Assembly (NCBI GenBank): GCA_021199135.1
Contig: JAJQIQ010000182.1
Coordinates: forward strand, 1-12,919
Length of the DNA: 12,919 bases
Direction of reading: 5' to 3'
Source of the DNA: Clostridiales bacterium
GTDB lineage: Bacteria > Bacillota > Clostridia > Lachnospirales > Lachnospiraceae
Shown here: piece after piece, positions 7,543 to 12,919 of the stretch
How the letters are laid out: each line of letters begins with the position of its first letter
Position numbering within the stretch: the first letter of the stretch is position 1
Notes under the pieces: model-generated
Seen by the model: only the letters and a program-made list of their open reading frames with translations
What the model was told of the DNA's origin: nothing
The model's database searches: none
Position numbers and translations under genes: made by a program

Positions 7543-9301
7543 AGCCCGTGCAAATTAGCTCGGTCATCTCGCTTATCACGGTGAAGAACCGGCTCGCCGC
7601 ATTGTACGCCGCCTGGTACTTGATCATCTTCGTCAGCTCCTCGTCTGAGGATACGCCGATGACCTGCTGCCTCATGCTGTCGATGGAGGCAAGCCCGCCG
7701 TCGAGCGTCTCCGCCGCGGTCTGGCAGGTCTCGCCCTCGGTGCCGAGGTCGGTGATGATCCTGTTGTAATAGGTCTCGATCGTGCAGGCATTCTTGTCGT
7801 ATGGGCTGACGTAGAGGTCTGCCGTGTCGAAGAGCTCCGCGAGCTTCGCGCCGATGTCGTACGCGACCGTGTCGACCGCGCCGTTGTTCTCGTAGGCCGG
7901 CATCAGCGTGATCTGGTTCTTGAGCTCCTGGTTTATCGTGAGGGAGCCGATCGTGTAGCATGTGCTCTTGTCGGTCGGGTCCTCTTCATTATATATGTAG
8001 TAAGCGTTGCCCTCGGAGTCGTACGCCGTCGTGTATCGGTCGCAGCCGTCGCGCACGAAAATCTCCCTCGGGGGAAGCTCGCCGTCCACGCCGACCGCGC
8101 AGTTTGCGGTGTCGAGGATGAGCGTGCTCGATGAGAGCGTGAGCTGGTTGCCGTCCTCATCGAGGAGGGCGTTTCCGTCTGCGTCGTAGAGCGCCGTGCC
8201 GTCAAGGTCGTCGCCGGCCTCGGTGTTCGGGCTGAACGCCTCGTTTATCTTCGTGACGACCGCGTTGAGCAGGCGATCGATCTGCGCCTCGACGAGCGAC
8301 AGGATCGAGGTCGATACCGCAGAGTAGCTGTCCTCGTCGTCCAAATCTGAGGATACGCCGTACTTGCTGCCGCGCACGATGAGCAGCGACTTGATGCTGC
8401 CGATATCGGTGTTCGCCTCGGTGGAGTAGCCGCCAGTCGTCTTGAAAGCATTGTAGTACTTCGGGTTGTCCGGGTCTGAGAGGTTGGACAGCTGCGGCCA
8501 GTACGGGGTGTAGAAGCCGGTCGACTTGTCCGTGTAGACGTCCATGTTGTAGCACTTGTTGTCGTCTATGAAGCGCACACCCTCGATGTCCACGTACACG
8601 AAGCCCGTGGAATCCTCGGTCACGTCGATGTTGACATAAGAACCCAGCTGGTCGAGCAGGTAGTCGCGCTCGTCGCGGAGCGTCATCGCCGTCTCGACGC
8701 CGCCCGCCTCGACTTTCTGTATCTGAAGATTCAGTTCATAAATCCTGTTGCCGATTTCATTTACCGTGTCGACCTGTTCCTTGACCTGGTCGTTTAGGGT
8801 AGACTGGTAGCTCTTCAGCTCCGAATAGATGGACTGGCTCCGGCTCAGCAGCAGCTCCGCCTTCTGGAGCACGAGGTTCTGCACGGTGGAGTCCGCCATG
8901 TTTGTCGAAAGCTCCTGGACCGCCTGCCACATGTCGGCGATGCTGTCGCCGAACTCCTCTCCCTGCAGCTCCTGAAGCATATCCTCGACATAGGTCGCGG
9001 TCTCCGCGCGGACGTTGTAGAACTCCTTGCGGCCTGCCTCCTGCCGGTATGTTTTGTCCAAGAAAATGTCCCTTGCGTGTACGACGTCGCCGATTGAGAC
9101 GCCTAAGCCTGACTGCTGATAGTTGACGTTGGTCGCGGTCTTCTTGAGCGTCATGTAGTTCATGTCGGTGAACAGCACCTGCTGCCGCACATAGCCCGCG
9201 GTGTCAACGTTTGAGAGGTTGTTCGCCGTCGTGTTCAGTGCGTTCTGCGCGCTCTTGAGCCCGGACGTGCCTATATAAAATGATCCGAATCCGTTTGCCA
9301 T
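7535..9301 (-). CDS. flgK: Flagellar hook-associated protein FlgK, first copy
   Basis: This is a complete 588-residue FlgK homologue, encoded directly upstream of a second one. The N-terminus reads FYIGTSGLKSAQNALNTTAN followed by NLSNVDTAGYVRQQ, the classic flagellar axial motif. Helical D0/D1 segments follow (residues about 85-215, with QVDTVNEIGNRIYELNLQIQ). The C-terminal block is VSSDEELTKMIKYQAAYNAA then SRFFTVISEMTELI. The middle (about 240-480) is Asp/Tyr-rich and divergent from the neighbouring copy. It has seven cysteines, high for an extracellular flagellar protein and consistent with life without oxygen. AAGGAG at 9312-9317 lies 10 nt before the ATG; a second GAGGT one base before the ATG is too close to act. 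It follows flgN, the chaperone expected to serve it. Confidence 0.94.
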   Translation of the reverse strand: MANGFGSFYIGTSGLKSAQNALNTTANNLSNVDTAGYVRQQVLFTDMNYMTLKKTATNVNYQQSGLGVSIGDVVHARDIFLDKTYRQEAGRKEFYNVRAETATYVEDMLQELQGEEFGDSIADMWQAVQELSTNMADSTVQNLVLQKAELLLSRSQSIYSELKSYQSTLNDQVKEQVDTVNEIGNRIYELNLQIQKVEAGGVETAMTLRDERDYLLDQLGSYVNIDVTEDSTGFVYVDIEGVRFIDDNKCYNMDVYTDKSTGFYTPYWPQLSNLSDPDNPKYYNAFKTTGGYSTEANTDIGSIKSLLIVRGSKYGVSSDLDDEDSYSAVSTSILSLVEAQIDRLLNAVVTKINEAFSPNTEAGDDLDGTALYDADGNALLDEDGNQLTLSSSTLILDTANCAVGVDGELPPREIFVRDGCDRYTTAYDSEGNAYYIYNEEDPTDKSTCYTIGSLTINQELKNQITLMPAYENNGAVDTVAYDIGAKLAELFDTADLYVSPYDKNACTIETYYNRIITDLGTEGETCQTAAETLDGGLASIDSMRQQVIGVSSDEELTKMIKYQAAYNAASRFFTVISEMTELICTGLI

Positions 9302-9373
9302 GACCTCGTCACTCCTTCACTGCTGATGATAAATGCCGTCCATGGCAAATGTAGATCTTTGTCTTCCTGCTTT

Positions 9374-9393
9374 AGTTAAATCTTAGTTTAACT
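9374..9393. repeat. Intercistronic palindrome, copy 3 (flgN/flgK-1)
   Basis: AGTTAAATCTTAGTTTAACT has arms AGTTAAA and TTTAACT that pair perfectly (7 bp). It is a variant of the palindrome at 5569-5588 and shares the preceding CTTTA context. It lies 73 nt upstream of flgK-1. Confidence 0.6.
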
Positions 9394-9450
9394 TTGCAAC
9401 CCTTGCTTCCTTGCGAAATACTGGTTAATTTCTTGCGCTTATGGAATTGC

Positions 9451-9469
9451 TAAATCCTGATTTAATTTC
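9451..9469. repeat. Intercistronic palindrome, copy 4 (flgN/flgK-1)
   Basis: TAAATCCTGATTTAATTTC contains the perfectly paired arms TAAATC and GATTTA around CT. It is the second copy in this 186-nt gap and lies 18 nt past the flgN stop. The right half and its TTC flank match the perfect copy. Confidence 0.6.
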
Positions 9470-9487
9470 TGCCTCATCGCTGTTCCT

Positions 9488-10000
9488 TCAGCTTGAAGCA
9501 TCAAATCCGCTGCTTCCGAGGATCGAGCCAGTGTTCAATGCGCTCTTGTCGTAGTTCGCGGTCTCCGGCGCCTGCCTCATGCTCCGGAACAGTGTCAGGT
9601 CATACTCGTTCAGCTCGATCGCCTGGTTGATGAGGATGGCGTTCTCATCGTTTATCGCCCTCATCTGGTTCGCCGCCTCGAGGAGCGAATCTCGCGCTTC
9701 CTTCAGCTTCTGCTGCACGTCCGGCTGATTGCCGAGGCTCTCGATGAGCTTCGTCACGGTCATCTGGCCTTCGGTCTGGCCCATGACTGTCGCGATGTCC
9801 GTCAGTGCCTGGAGCTGGCGGTTGCTCAGGGCGATGAGCTCGTCCCCGGCCAACTGCTCCTTGCCGGTGATCTCCTCGAGCCCCGGGACATCCACCTTTA
9901 TGAGCACGTCTCGCTTCTTCTCGCCGTACTCAATCAGCGTCTGGTATACTTTTTTCTCCTCGTCGAGGATTTTCACCAACTCTTCTACCAAACTAGCCAC
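9488..10000 (-). CDS. flgN: FlgN family flagellar export chaperone
   Basis: FlgN is a cytoplasmic chaperone that holds FlgK and FlgL for delivery to the flagellar export gate. The 170-residue protein is almost wholly helical with coiled-coil character: SLVEELVKILDEEKKVYQTL near the start, a charged hinge with KVDVPGLEEITGKEQ, then further helices to about residue 145 and an Ala/Ser-rich flexible tail. It starts at a GTG; AAGGGG (10009-10014) lies 8 nt upstream and no internal ATG fits better. Position supports the call: it stands just before two flgK genes and flgL, its expected clients, and just after flgM, the usual flgM-flgN order. FlgN sequences are poorly conserved, so the call rests on length, helical pattern and context together. 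Confidence 0.9.
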   Translation of the reverse strand: MASLVEELVKILDEEKKVYQTLIEYGEKKRDVLIKVDVPGLEEITGKEQLAGDELIALSNRQLQALTDIATVMGQTEGQMTVTKLIESLGNQPDVQQKLKEARDSLLEAANQMRAINDENAILINQAIELNEYDLTLFRSMRQAPETANYDKSALNTGSILGSSGFDASS

Positions 10001-10033
10001 AGCAGATTCCCCTTACTATTATAATGATACTAC

Positions 10034-10115
10034 GGATTGCTCCGTGCTACGGTCTCCGCTCCGCTCCGGTCCGTGCTTGACAGGTGCCACCGGCACCTAG
10101 CACCTCTCGCAATCC
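10034..10115. repeat. Nested foldback element between flgM and flgN
   Basis: Three nested inverted pairs are visible. GGATTGC (10034-10040) pairs with GCAATCC (10109-10115). GTGCTA (10044-10049) pairs with TAGCAC (10098-10103). AGGTGCC (10082-10088) pairs with GGCACCT (10092-10098). The last two compete for one base. Between them is a CCGCTCCGCTCCGG run. It could be a small palindromic repeat family, a structured RNA leader for flgN, or a remnant of a mobile element. No protein frame of note crosses it. Confidence 0.55.
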
Positions 10116-10136
10116 TACATCCATTCGCATTCCGCT

Positions 10137-10155
10137 AATTTTTCTACGAAAAATT
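10137..10155. repeat. Short perfect hairpin in the flgM-flgN gap
   Basis: AATTTTTC and GAAAAATT form an 8-bp perfect stem around TAC. It has neither the GC stem nor a following U-run expected of a terminator. It is the middle of three foldbacks in this gap. Confidence 0.55.
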
Positions 10156-10190
10156 GCTCCATTGCTCATGTCTGTTAGGGTCCCAAATCC

Positions 10191-10219
10191 CGCCAAAAAT
10201 GAGTAAACTCATTTTGGCG
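10191..10219. repeat. Long hairpin downstream of flgM
   Basis: CGCCAAAAATGAGT (10191-10204) pairs with ACTCATTTTGGCG (10207-10219) around AA, with one bulged A. It begins 22 nt past the flgM stop on the minus strand. The minus transcript continues GGGATTTGGG, so there is no U-run for a standard terminator in that direction. It might act as a partial stop, a 3'-end protector of flgM mRNA or a repeat element. Confidence 0.65.
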
Positions 10220-10241
10220 CTGCTTTTGTCCCCTGTATCAC

Positions 10242-10523
10242 TCATATGAGTGCGTTGTACTTCTCGAGCAGCTTGCTCGCGAAATCGCCCTCGTCCACGC
10301 TGTACGTCCCTGCATCTATCATGGATTTGAGCTGTGCGACCTTGCCGTCCCTAGTGTCGGACGTCTGCGCCACCGCCGTCTTCGCGACCTGGTAATCGCG
10401 GCCTGCCTGCGAGATGGACAGCTGGTCTGCCGCCGCCGCCCCTGCGGCCTTCGCCTGACTGGTCTTTACGGTCTTCGTGACGCCGTATGCCTGATTTATC
10501 ATGCCATATGAGTCTATACGCAT
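10242..10523 (-). CDS. flgM: Anti-sigma-28 factor FlgM
   Basis: FlgM binds the flagellar sigma factor (SigD/FliA) and holds it inactive until the hook is complete and FlgM is exported. The 93-residue protein begins MRIDSYGMINQAYGVTKTVK, has an Ala/Lys-rich disordered stretch, then the family C-terminal half: RDGKVAQLKSMIDAGTYSVD and EGDFASKLLEKY (about residues 58-90), the helices that grip the sigma factor. The start at 10523 follows AAGGAG (10532-10537) by 8 nt. The frame is open much further upstream (to 10781), but that part runs through a repeat array and past the promoter, and cannot be FlgM. A SigD-like promoter lies 62 nt upstream, which fits the usual feedback control. It heads the flgM-flgN-flgK-flgK-flgL unit. 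Confidence 0.95.
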   Translation of the reverse strand: MRIDSYGMINQAYGVTKTVKTSQAKAAGAAAADQLSISQAGRDYQVAKTAVAQTSDTRDGKVAQLKSMIDAGTYSVDEGDFASKLLEKYNALI

Positions 10524-10584
10524 AACAGCATCTCCTTTCTTTTCCCTTTTTACAAAAACACTTTTGCCTTCTTGTCTACTTGTT

Positions 10585-10611
10585 TTATCGGACGATTCGG
10601 GAGATACTTTA
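10585..10611 (-). promoter_or_regulatory. SigD (sigma-28) type promoter for flgM
   Basis: On the minus strand TAAA (10608-10611), a 15-nt spacer and TCCGATAA (10585-10592) match the TAAA-N14-16-GCCGATAA class at all but one base. The expected start near 10577 leaves a leader of about 55 nt with a good ribosome site. Control of flgM by its own target sigma is well established in other bacteria. Confidence 0.8.
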
Positions 10612-10652
10612 GTGGGAAATCGAAATTTTTGCGGGTAAAGTGAGGCACAGGG

Positions 10653-10681
10653 TTGAAAAAATGGGATTTTTGACGTATAAT
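10653..10681 (+). promoter_or_regulatory. SigA-type promoter for the DUF4143 ATPase
   Basis: On the plus strand TTGAAA (10653-10658), a 17-nt spacer and a perfect TATAAT (10676-10681). The expected start near 10688 gives a leader of about 150 nt that includes repeats 2-5 of the array. Repeat 1 lies inside the promoter, between the -35 and -10. It is divergent from the flgM promoter, with about 40 nt between the two -35 boxes. Confidence 0.65.
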
Positions 10682-10806
10682 GAAAAGGGAATTGGGGATT
10701 TTTGACACATGACCGGAAAAAAATTTGGGGATTCTTGACAAATTGTTGCGAAAAGAAAAGGGGTTTCTTGACAAATAACATAGAGAAAATTTGGGGATTT
10801 TTGACA
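10663..10806. repeat. Direct-repeat array 1, five units at 32-33 bp pitch, before the ATPase
   Basis: The 14-nt core GGGGATTTTTGACA recurs at 10663 (one G short, ends ACG), 10694, 10727, 10760 and 10793. TTGAC ends at 10674, 10706, 10739, 10772 and 10805, so the pitch is 32, 33, 33, 33. Between cores are about 19 nt that differ in sequence but tend to end A-rich (AAAATTT or AAAAGAAAA) before the next G-run. Cores are too short and too divergent for CRISPR. Because 33 is a multiple of three, two minus-strand frames stay open across it and would read as 11-residue repeats; there is no sign these are translated. A degenerate extra unit may lie near 10633. Confidence 0.85.
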
Positions 10807-10840
10807 TAGAACTGTTCTTAGGGAAAGGAACGCTGATTTT

Positions 10841-12172
10841 ATGGTATTTGAGAGAAAACTGTATCAGAAGATGCTGGAATGGAAAAATGAGTCCTGCGGA
10901 CGGTCTGCCCTCCTCATCAAGGGAGCGCGGCGCGTCGGCAAGTCCACCCTCGCCGAGGATTTCGCAAAGAGAGAGTACGAGAGCTACCTCCTCATTGACT
11001 TTTCTGCGGCTTCGGAAGAAGTATACAGGCTGTTTTCCGACCTCTCCGACTTGGATTACATCTTCTTTCGGCTTCAGATGATATATCGTGTGGACCTCAT
11101 CGAGCGGAAGTCCGTCATCATCTTCGACGAAGTCCAGCAGGCGCCGCTCGCGAGGCAGGCTATCAAGCATCTCGTGAAAGACCACCGCTACGACTACATC
11201 GAGACCGGCTCACTTCTTTCTATTAAAAAGAACATCAAGGACATCGTGATCCCGAGCGAGGAGACGAGGGTGCAGCTGTTCCCGATGGACTACGAGGAAT
11301 TCTGTTGGGCGCTCGGCGACAAAGTCACCGTGCCGCTACTGTGCACCGCCTTTGACAAGCGTCAGTCCCTCGGCGACGACATAAACCGGCGGATGATGAG
11401 GGCCTTCCGCATATATATGCTCATCGGCGGGATGCCGCAGGCAGTGGAATCCTACATCGAAACGAACAACATGAGCGAGGTTGACAAGATAAAGCGGAAC
11501 ATACTTGAGATGTACGAGGAGGACTTCAGGAAAATCGACTCTTCCGGCAGGGCGGGCATCCTCTTTGACGCCATCCCTGCGGAGCTCTCCAAGAACGCCT
11601 CCCGCTATCAGGTGGCGAGCGTCGTCCCCGGGAGCCGGGAGGAGCGCGTCAGGGAAGTTCTCGCGGACATGCAGGACACCATGACAGTATATGTCTCCTA
11701 CCACGCCAACGACCCCAGCGCGGGAATGTCGCTCAGCCGCGACCCCGACCGCTACAAACTCTTCCTGTGTGACACGGGGCTGTTCGTGACGCTGGCGTTC
11801 AAGGACAAGGATTACACCGAAAACGAAATCTATGACAAGCTCTTAAACGACAAGATACGGGTAAACCTCGGCTACCTGTACGAGAACATGGTCGCGCAGA
11901 TGCTGCGCACCGCAGGAAACGACCTGTTTTACTACACTTTTCCGAAGGAGACCTCCAACCACAACTACGAGGTGGATTTCCTGCTCTCAAACAAGGGAAA
12001 AATCTGCCCGATCGAGGTGAAGTCGTCCGGCTACAGGACGCACGCCTCGCTCGACGCCTTCACGGAAAAATTTTCCGGCCGCATCCGCGACCGCTACATT
12101 ATATATACGAAGGATCTCCGGCAAGATGGCGACGTGCTGTATTTGCCGTTTTATATGACAATGTTTTTGTAA
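10841..12172 (+). CDS. AAA_14/DUF4143 ATPase with PD-(D/E)XK-like C-terminal domain
   Basis: This is a 443-residue ATPase of the AAA_14 plus DUF4143 family, common in many copies in gut and rumen anaerobes; the cellular role is not established. Walker A is GARRVGKST (residues 28-36), Walker B VIIFDE (92-97), a sensor-like ETGS lies at 121-124, and the ATPase part ends in the family PMDYEEF block (148-154). The C-terminal DUF4143 region contains GGMPQAVESY (196-205), CDTGL (310-314) and YENMVAQML (348-356). EVDFLL with IEVKSS (377-396) matches a nuclease-like D-x(n)-E-x-K (Asp379, Glu392, Lys394). The weak ribosome site AAGGA sits about 11 nt before the ATG. It is divergent from flgM and preceded by a direct-repeat array. 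A cytoplasmic DNA-related function is likely but inferred; no membrane segment is seen. Confidence 0.92.
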   Translation: MVFERKLYQKMLEWKNESCGRSALLIKGARRVGKSTLAEDFAKREYESYLLIDFSAASEEVYRLFSDLSDLDYIFFRLQMIYRVDLIERKSVIIFDEVQQAPLARQAIKHLVKDHRYDYIETGSLLSIKKNIKDIVIPSEETRVQLFPMDYEEFCWALGDKVTVPLLCTAFDKRQSLGDDINRRMMRAFRIYMLIGGMPQAVESYIETNNMSEVDKIKRNILEMYEEDFRKIDSSGRAGILFDAIPAELSKNASRYQVASVVPGSREERVREVLADMQDTMTVYVSYHANDPSAGMSLSRDPDRYKLFLCDTGLFVTLAFKDKDYTENEIYDKLLNDKIRVNLGYLYENMVAQMLRTAGNDLFYYTFPKETSNHNYEVDFLLSNKGKICPIEVKSSGYRTHASLDAFTEKFSGRIRDRYIIYTKDLRQDGDVLYLPFYMTMFL

Positions 12173-12178
12173 AGGAGG
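12173..12178 (+). promoter_or_regulatory. Strong ribosome binding site after the ATPase stop
   Basis: AGGAGG begins immediately after the ATPase stop codon and lies 6 nt before an ATG at 12185. It suggests that a second gene once began here in the same transcript. Confidence 0.65.
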
Positions 12179-12184
12179 CCACCC

Positions 12185-12259
12185 ATGCAATACCAGAACC
12201 CGACCATCTGCTGCGACGGCGGCCGCAACTGCGCACTTTGGAAGATAGTAGGATTTTAA
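12185..12259 (+). pseudogene. Short 24-codon frame, possibly the 5' stub of a lost gene
   Basis: This frame has an excellent ribosome site and starts 12 nt after the ATPase stop. Its product would begin MQYQNPTICCDGGRN and then run into the first repeat of array 2 (translated as CALWK) and stop. I do not recognise it. The good start signal joined to a frame that dies inside a repeat suggests the front of a gene whose body was replaced by the array. A genuine small Cys-rich peptide cannot be excluded. Confidence 0.35.
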
Positions 12260-12342
12260 ACCTGCGCACTTTGACATTTTGATGTGTATTCAGACCTGCG
12301 CACTTTGGAAGTTAAAGCAAATATTTATACTTGCGTACTCCT
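12229..12342. repeat. Direct-repeat array 2, three clear units plus one degenerate, 33-35 bp pitch
   Basis: CTGCGCACTTTG occurs exactly at 12229, 12262 and 12296; TTGCGTACTCCT at 12331 looks like a decayed fourth unit. The pitch is 33, 34 and 35 bp, close to array 1, though the core is different. Unit 2 continues as TTTGACATTTT, sharing TTTGACA with array 1; units 1 and 3 continue as TTTGGAAG. Intervening bases differ. It lies directly before the remnant of a second DUF4143 gene, as array 1 lies before the intact one. Confidence 0.8.
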
Positions 12343-12350
12343 GCAAAACG

Positions 12351-12919
12351 CTGTATTTTCATGATGCTCTCGGGGGAATGCCAAAGGCCGTGGCTGAATA
12401 CCTGGACCATGACCGCAGCTTCGCGTACGCCGACGCGGAAAAGCGCGACATCCTGTCGCTGTATGCGGCGGACATCATGAAAATTGACGCCCGCTACCGC
12501 TCGAAAGTACGCGCGGTTTTTAAACAGATTCCGGGATTCCTCTCGCGCCACGAGAAGCGCGTGGTGCTGTCGGATGTCGGCTCCGCCTCGTTTGAGAGGT
12601 ATCACGACGCGTTTTTCTGGCTGGCCGACTCGATGATTGCAAACGCGGTGATGCAGGAGCTGACGTCGAGCGGCTACAGGCCTTATTTTTACACGCGCTA
12701 CAACACCGAAAAGCACCGCAACGACATCGAAATCGACTTCCTCATCTCCAACCGCAGCAAGACGAACTGCAGGATTTTCCCCATCGAGGTCAAATCCACT
12801 GACCGCTACTCGGTCAAGTCGCTGGAGCGCTTTCTGGACGTCTTTGGGCGGCGCGTCGGCCAGGCGTATGTGATTCACACAAAGAATCTGCGCACGACGG
12901 AGAGGATAAAATATTTGCC
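12351..12919 (+). pseudogene. Truncated second DUF4143 ATPase, 5' end and internal segment missing, runs off the window
   Basis: The frame is open from 12252 and shows DUF4143 homology from about 12351: LGGMPKAVAEYLD, RDILSLYAADIMKID, SRHEKRVVLSD, then IEIDFLISN and IFPIEVKST, ending in YVIHTKNLRTTERIKYLP at the window edge. It aligns with residues 190 onward of the intact neighbour. Everything before that is absent, including Walker A and Walker B, and the homology starts right after array 2. There is also an internal gap: DSMIANAVMQELTSSGY joins directly where the neighbour has about 58 more residues (roughly 291-348, including CDTGL and the Glu of YENMVAQ). The nuclease-like Asp and Glu-x-Lys remain. 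No stop or frameshift is seen, so decay may be recent or a fragment may still be made. It is not an ATPase as it stands. Confidence 0.8.

Noticed and set aside
5602..9301. One flgK split by a frameshift
   Set aside because: Each frame has its own complete N-terminal and C-terminal FlgK blocks and its own ribosome site, so they are two genes.
10012..10030. SigA promoter for flgN from a TATAAT on the minus strand
   Set aside because: The hexamer is there, but no acceptable -35 lies upstream at normal spacing, and the site is part of a symmetric ATTATAAT present on both strands.
10524..10781. N-terminal extension of FlgM through an upstream open frame
   Set aside because: It would cross the SigD promoter and the repeat array. 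The ribosome site and family start point to 10523.
10663..10806. CRISPR array
   Set aside because: Cores are only about 14 nt, differ from one another, and intervening segments are about 19 nt with shared A-rich ends. No cas genes are visible.
10670..10806. Tandem SigA promoters from the TTGACA in each repeat
   Set aside because: No TATAAT-like element lies 16-18 nt after the TTGACA of repeats 3-5. The only good -10 (10676-10681) pairs with TTGAAA at 10653.
10550..11185. Minus-strand protein of about 211 residues with 11-residue repeats
   Set aside because: The frame stays open because the array pitch is 33 bp, and the rest is antisense to the ATPase. No ribosome site or family resemblance is seen.
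12219..12226. GCGGCCGC as a cloning scar
   Set aside because: It is an ordinary occurrence in GC-rich DNA with no vector-like sequence around it.

Overview
The window looks like chromosome of a strictly anaerobic, motile Firmicute, most likely a GC-rich Lachnospiraceae-type bacterium. The support is strong AGGAGG-type ribosome binding sites, a FliW/CsrA pair, flaG next to fliD, two adjacent flgK genes, and a SigD-like promoter before flgM. The family assignment is inferred from gene content and protein style, not from any search.

Positions 1-10523 hold a late flagellar cluster, all on the minus strand. In transcription order it reads flgM (anti-sigma factor), flgN (export chaperone), flgK-1 and flgK-2 (tandem hook-filament junction paralogues) and flgL (second junction protein). 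A rho-independent terminator at about 3882-3935 then closes that unit. A second unit follows: fliW, csrA, flaG, fliD. The first unit builds the hook-filament junction and controls SigD. The second holds the FliW-CsrA switch that tunes flagellin translation, plus the FlaG and cap (FliD) proteins. The filament-facing proteins carry large acidic, Tyr/Asp/Thr-rich central inserts and contain cysteines.

The spaces between these genes are not plain. Four copies of an AT-rich imperfect palindrome (consensus AATTAAATCnnGATTTAATT) lie between flgN, flgK-1, flgK-2 and flgL. A nested foldback plus two further hairpins fill the flgN-flgM gap. A GC-rich hairpin sits between csrA and flaG.

Positions 10524-12919 form an accessory region. 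Divergent from flgM is an intact AAA_14/DUF4143 ATPase with a PD-(D/E)XK-like C-terminal motif (10841-12172, plus strand). Just upstream is an array of five short direct repeats (core GGGGATTTTTGACA) at a 32-33 bp pitch, inside the leader of a near-consensus SigA promoter. Beyond the ATPase lies a second array with a different core (CTGCGCACTTTG) but almost the same pitch (33-35 bp). It abuts a decayed second DUF4143 gene that lacks its ATPase half and carries an in-frame internal deletion. Two paralogues, each with its own repeat array of constant pitch, is the observation most likely to point to an undescribed system.
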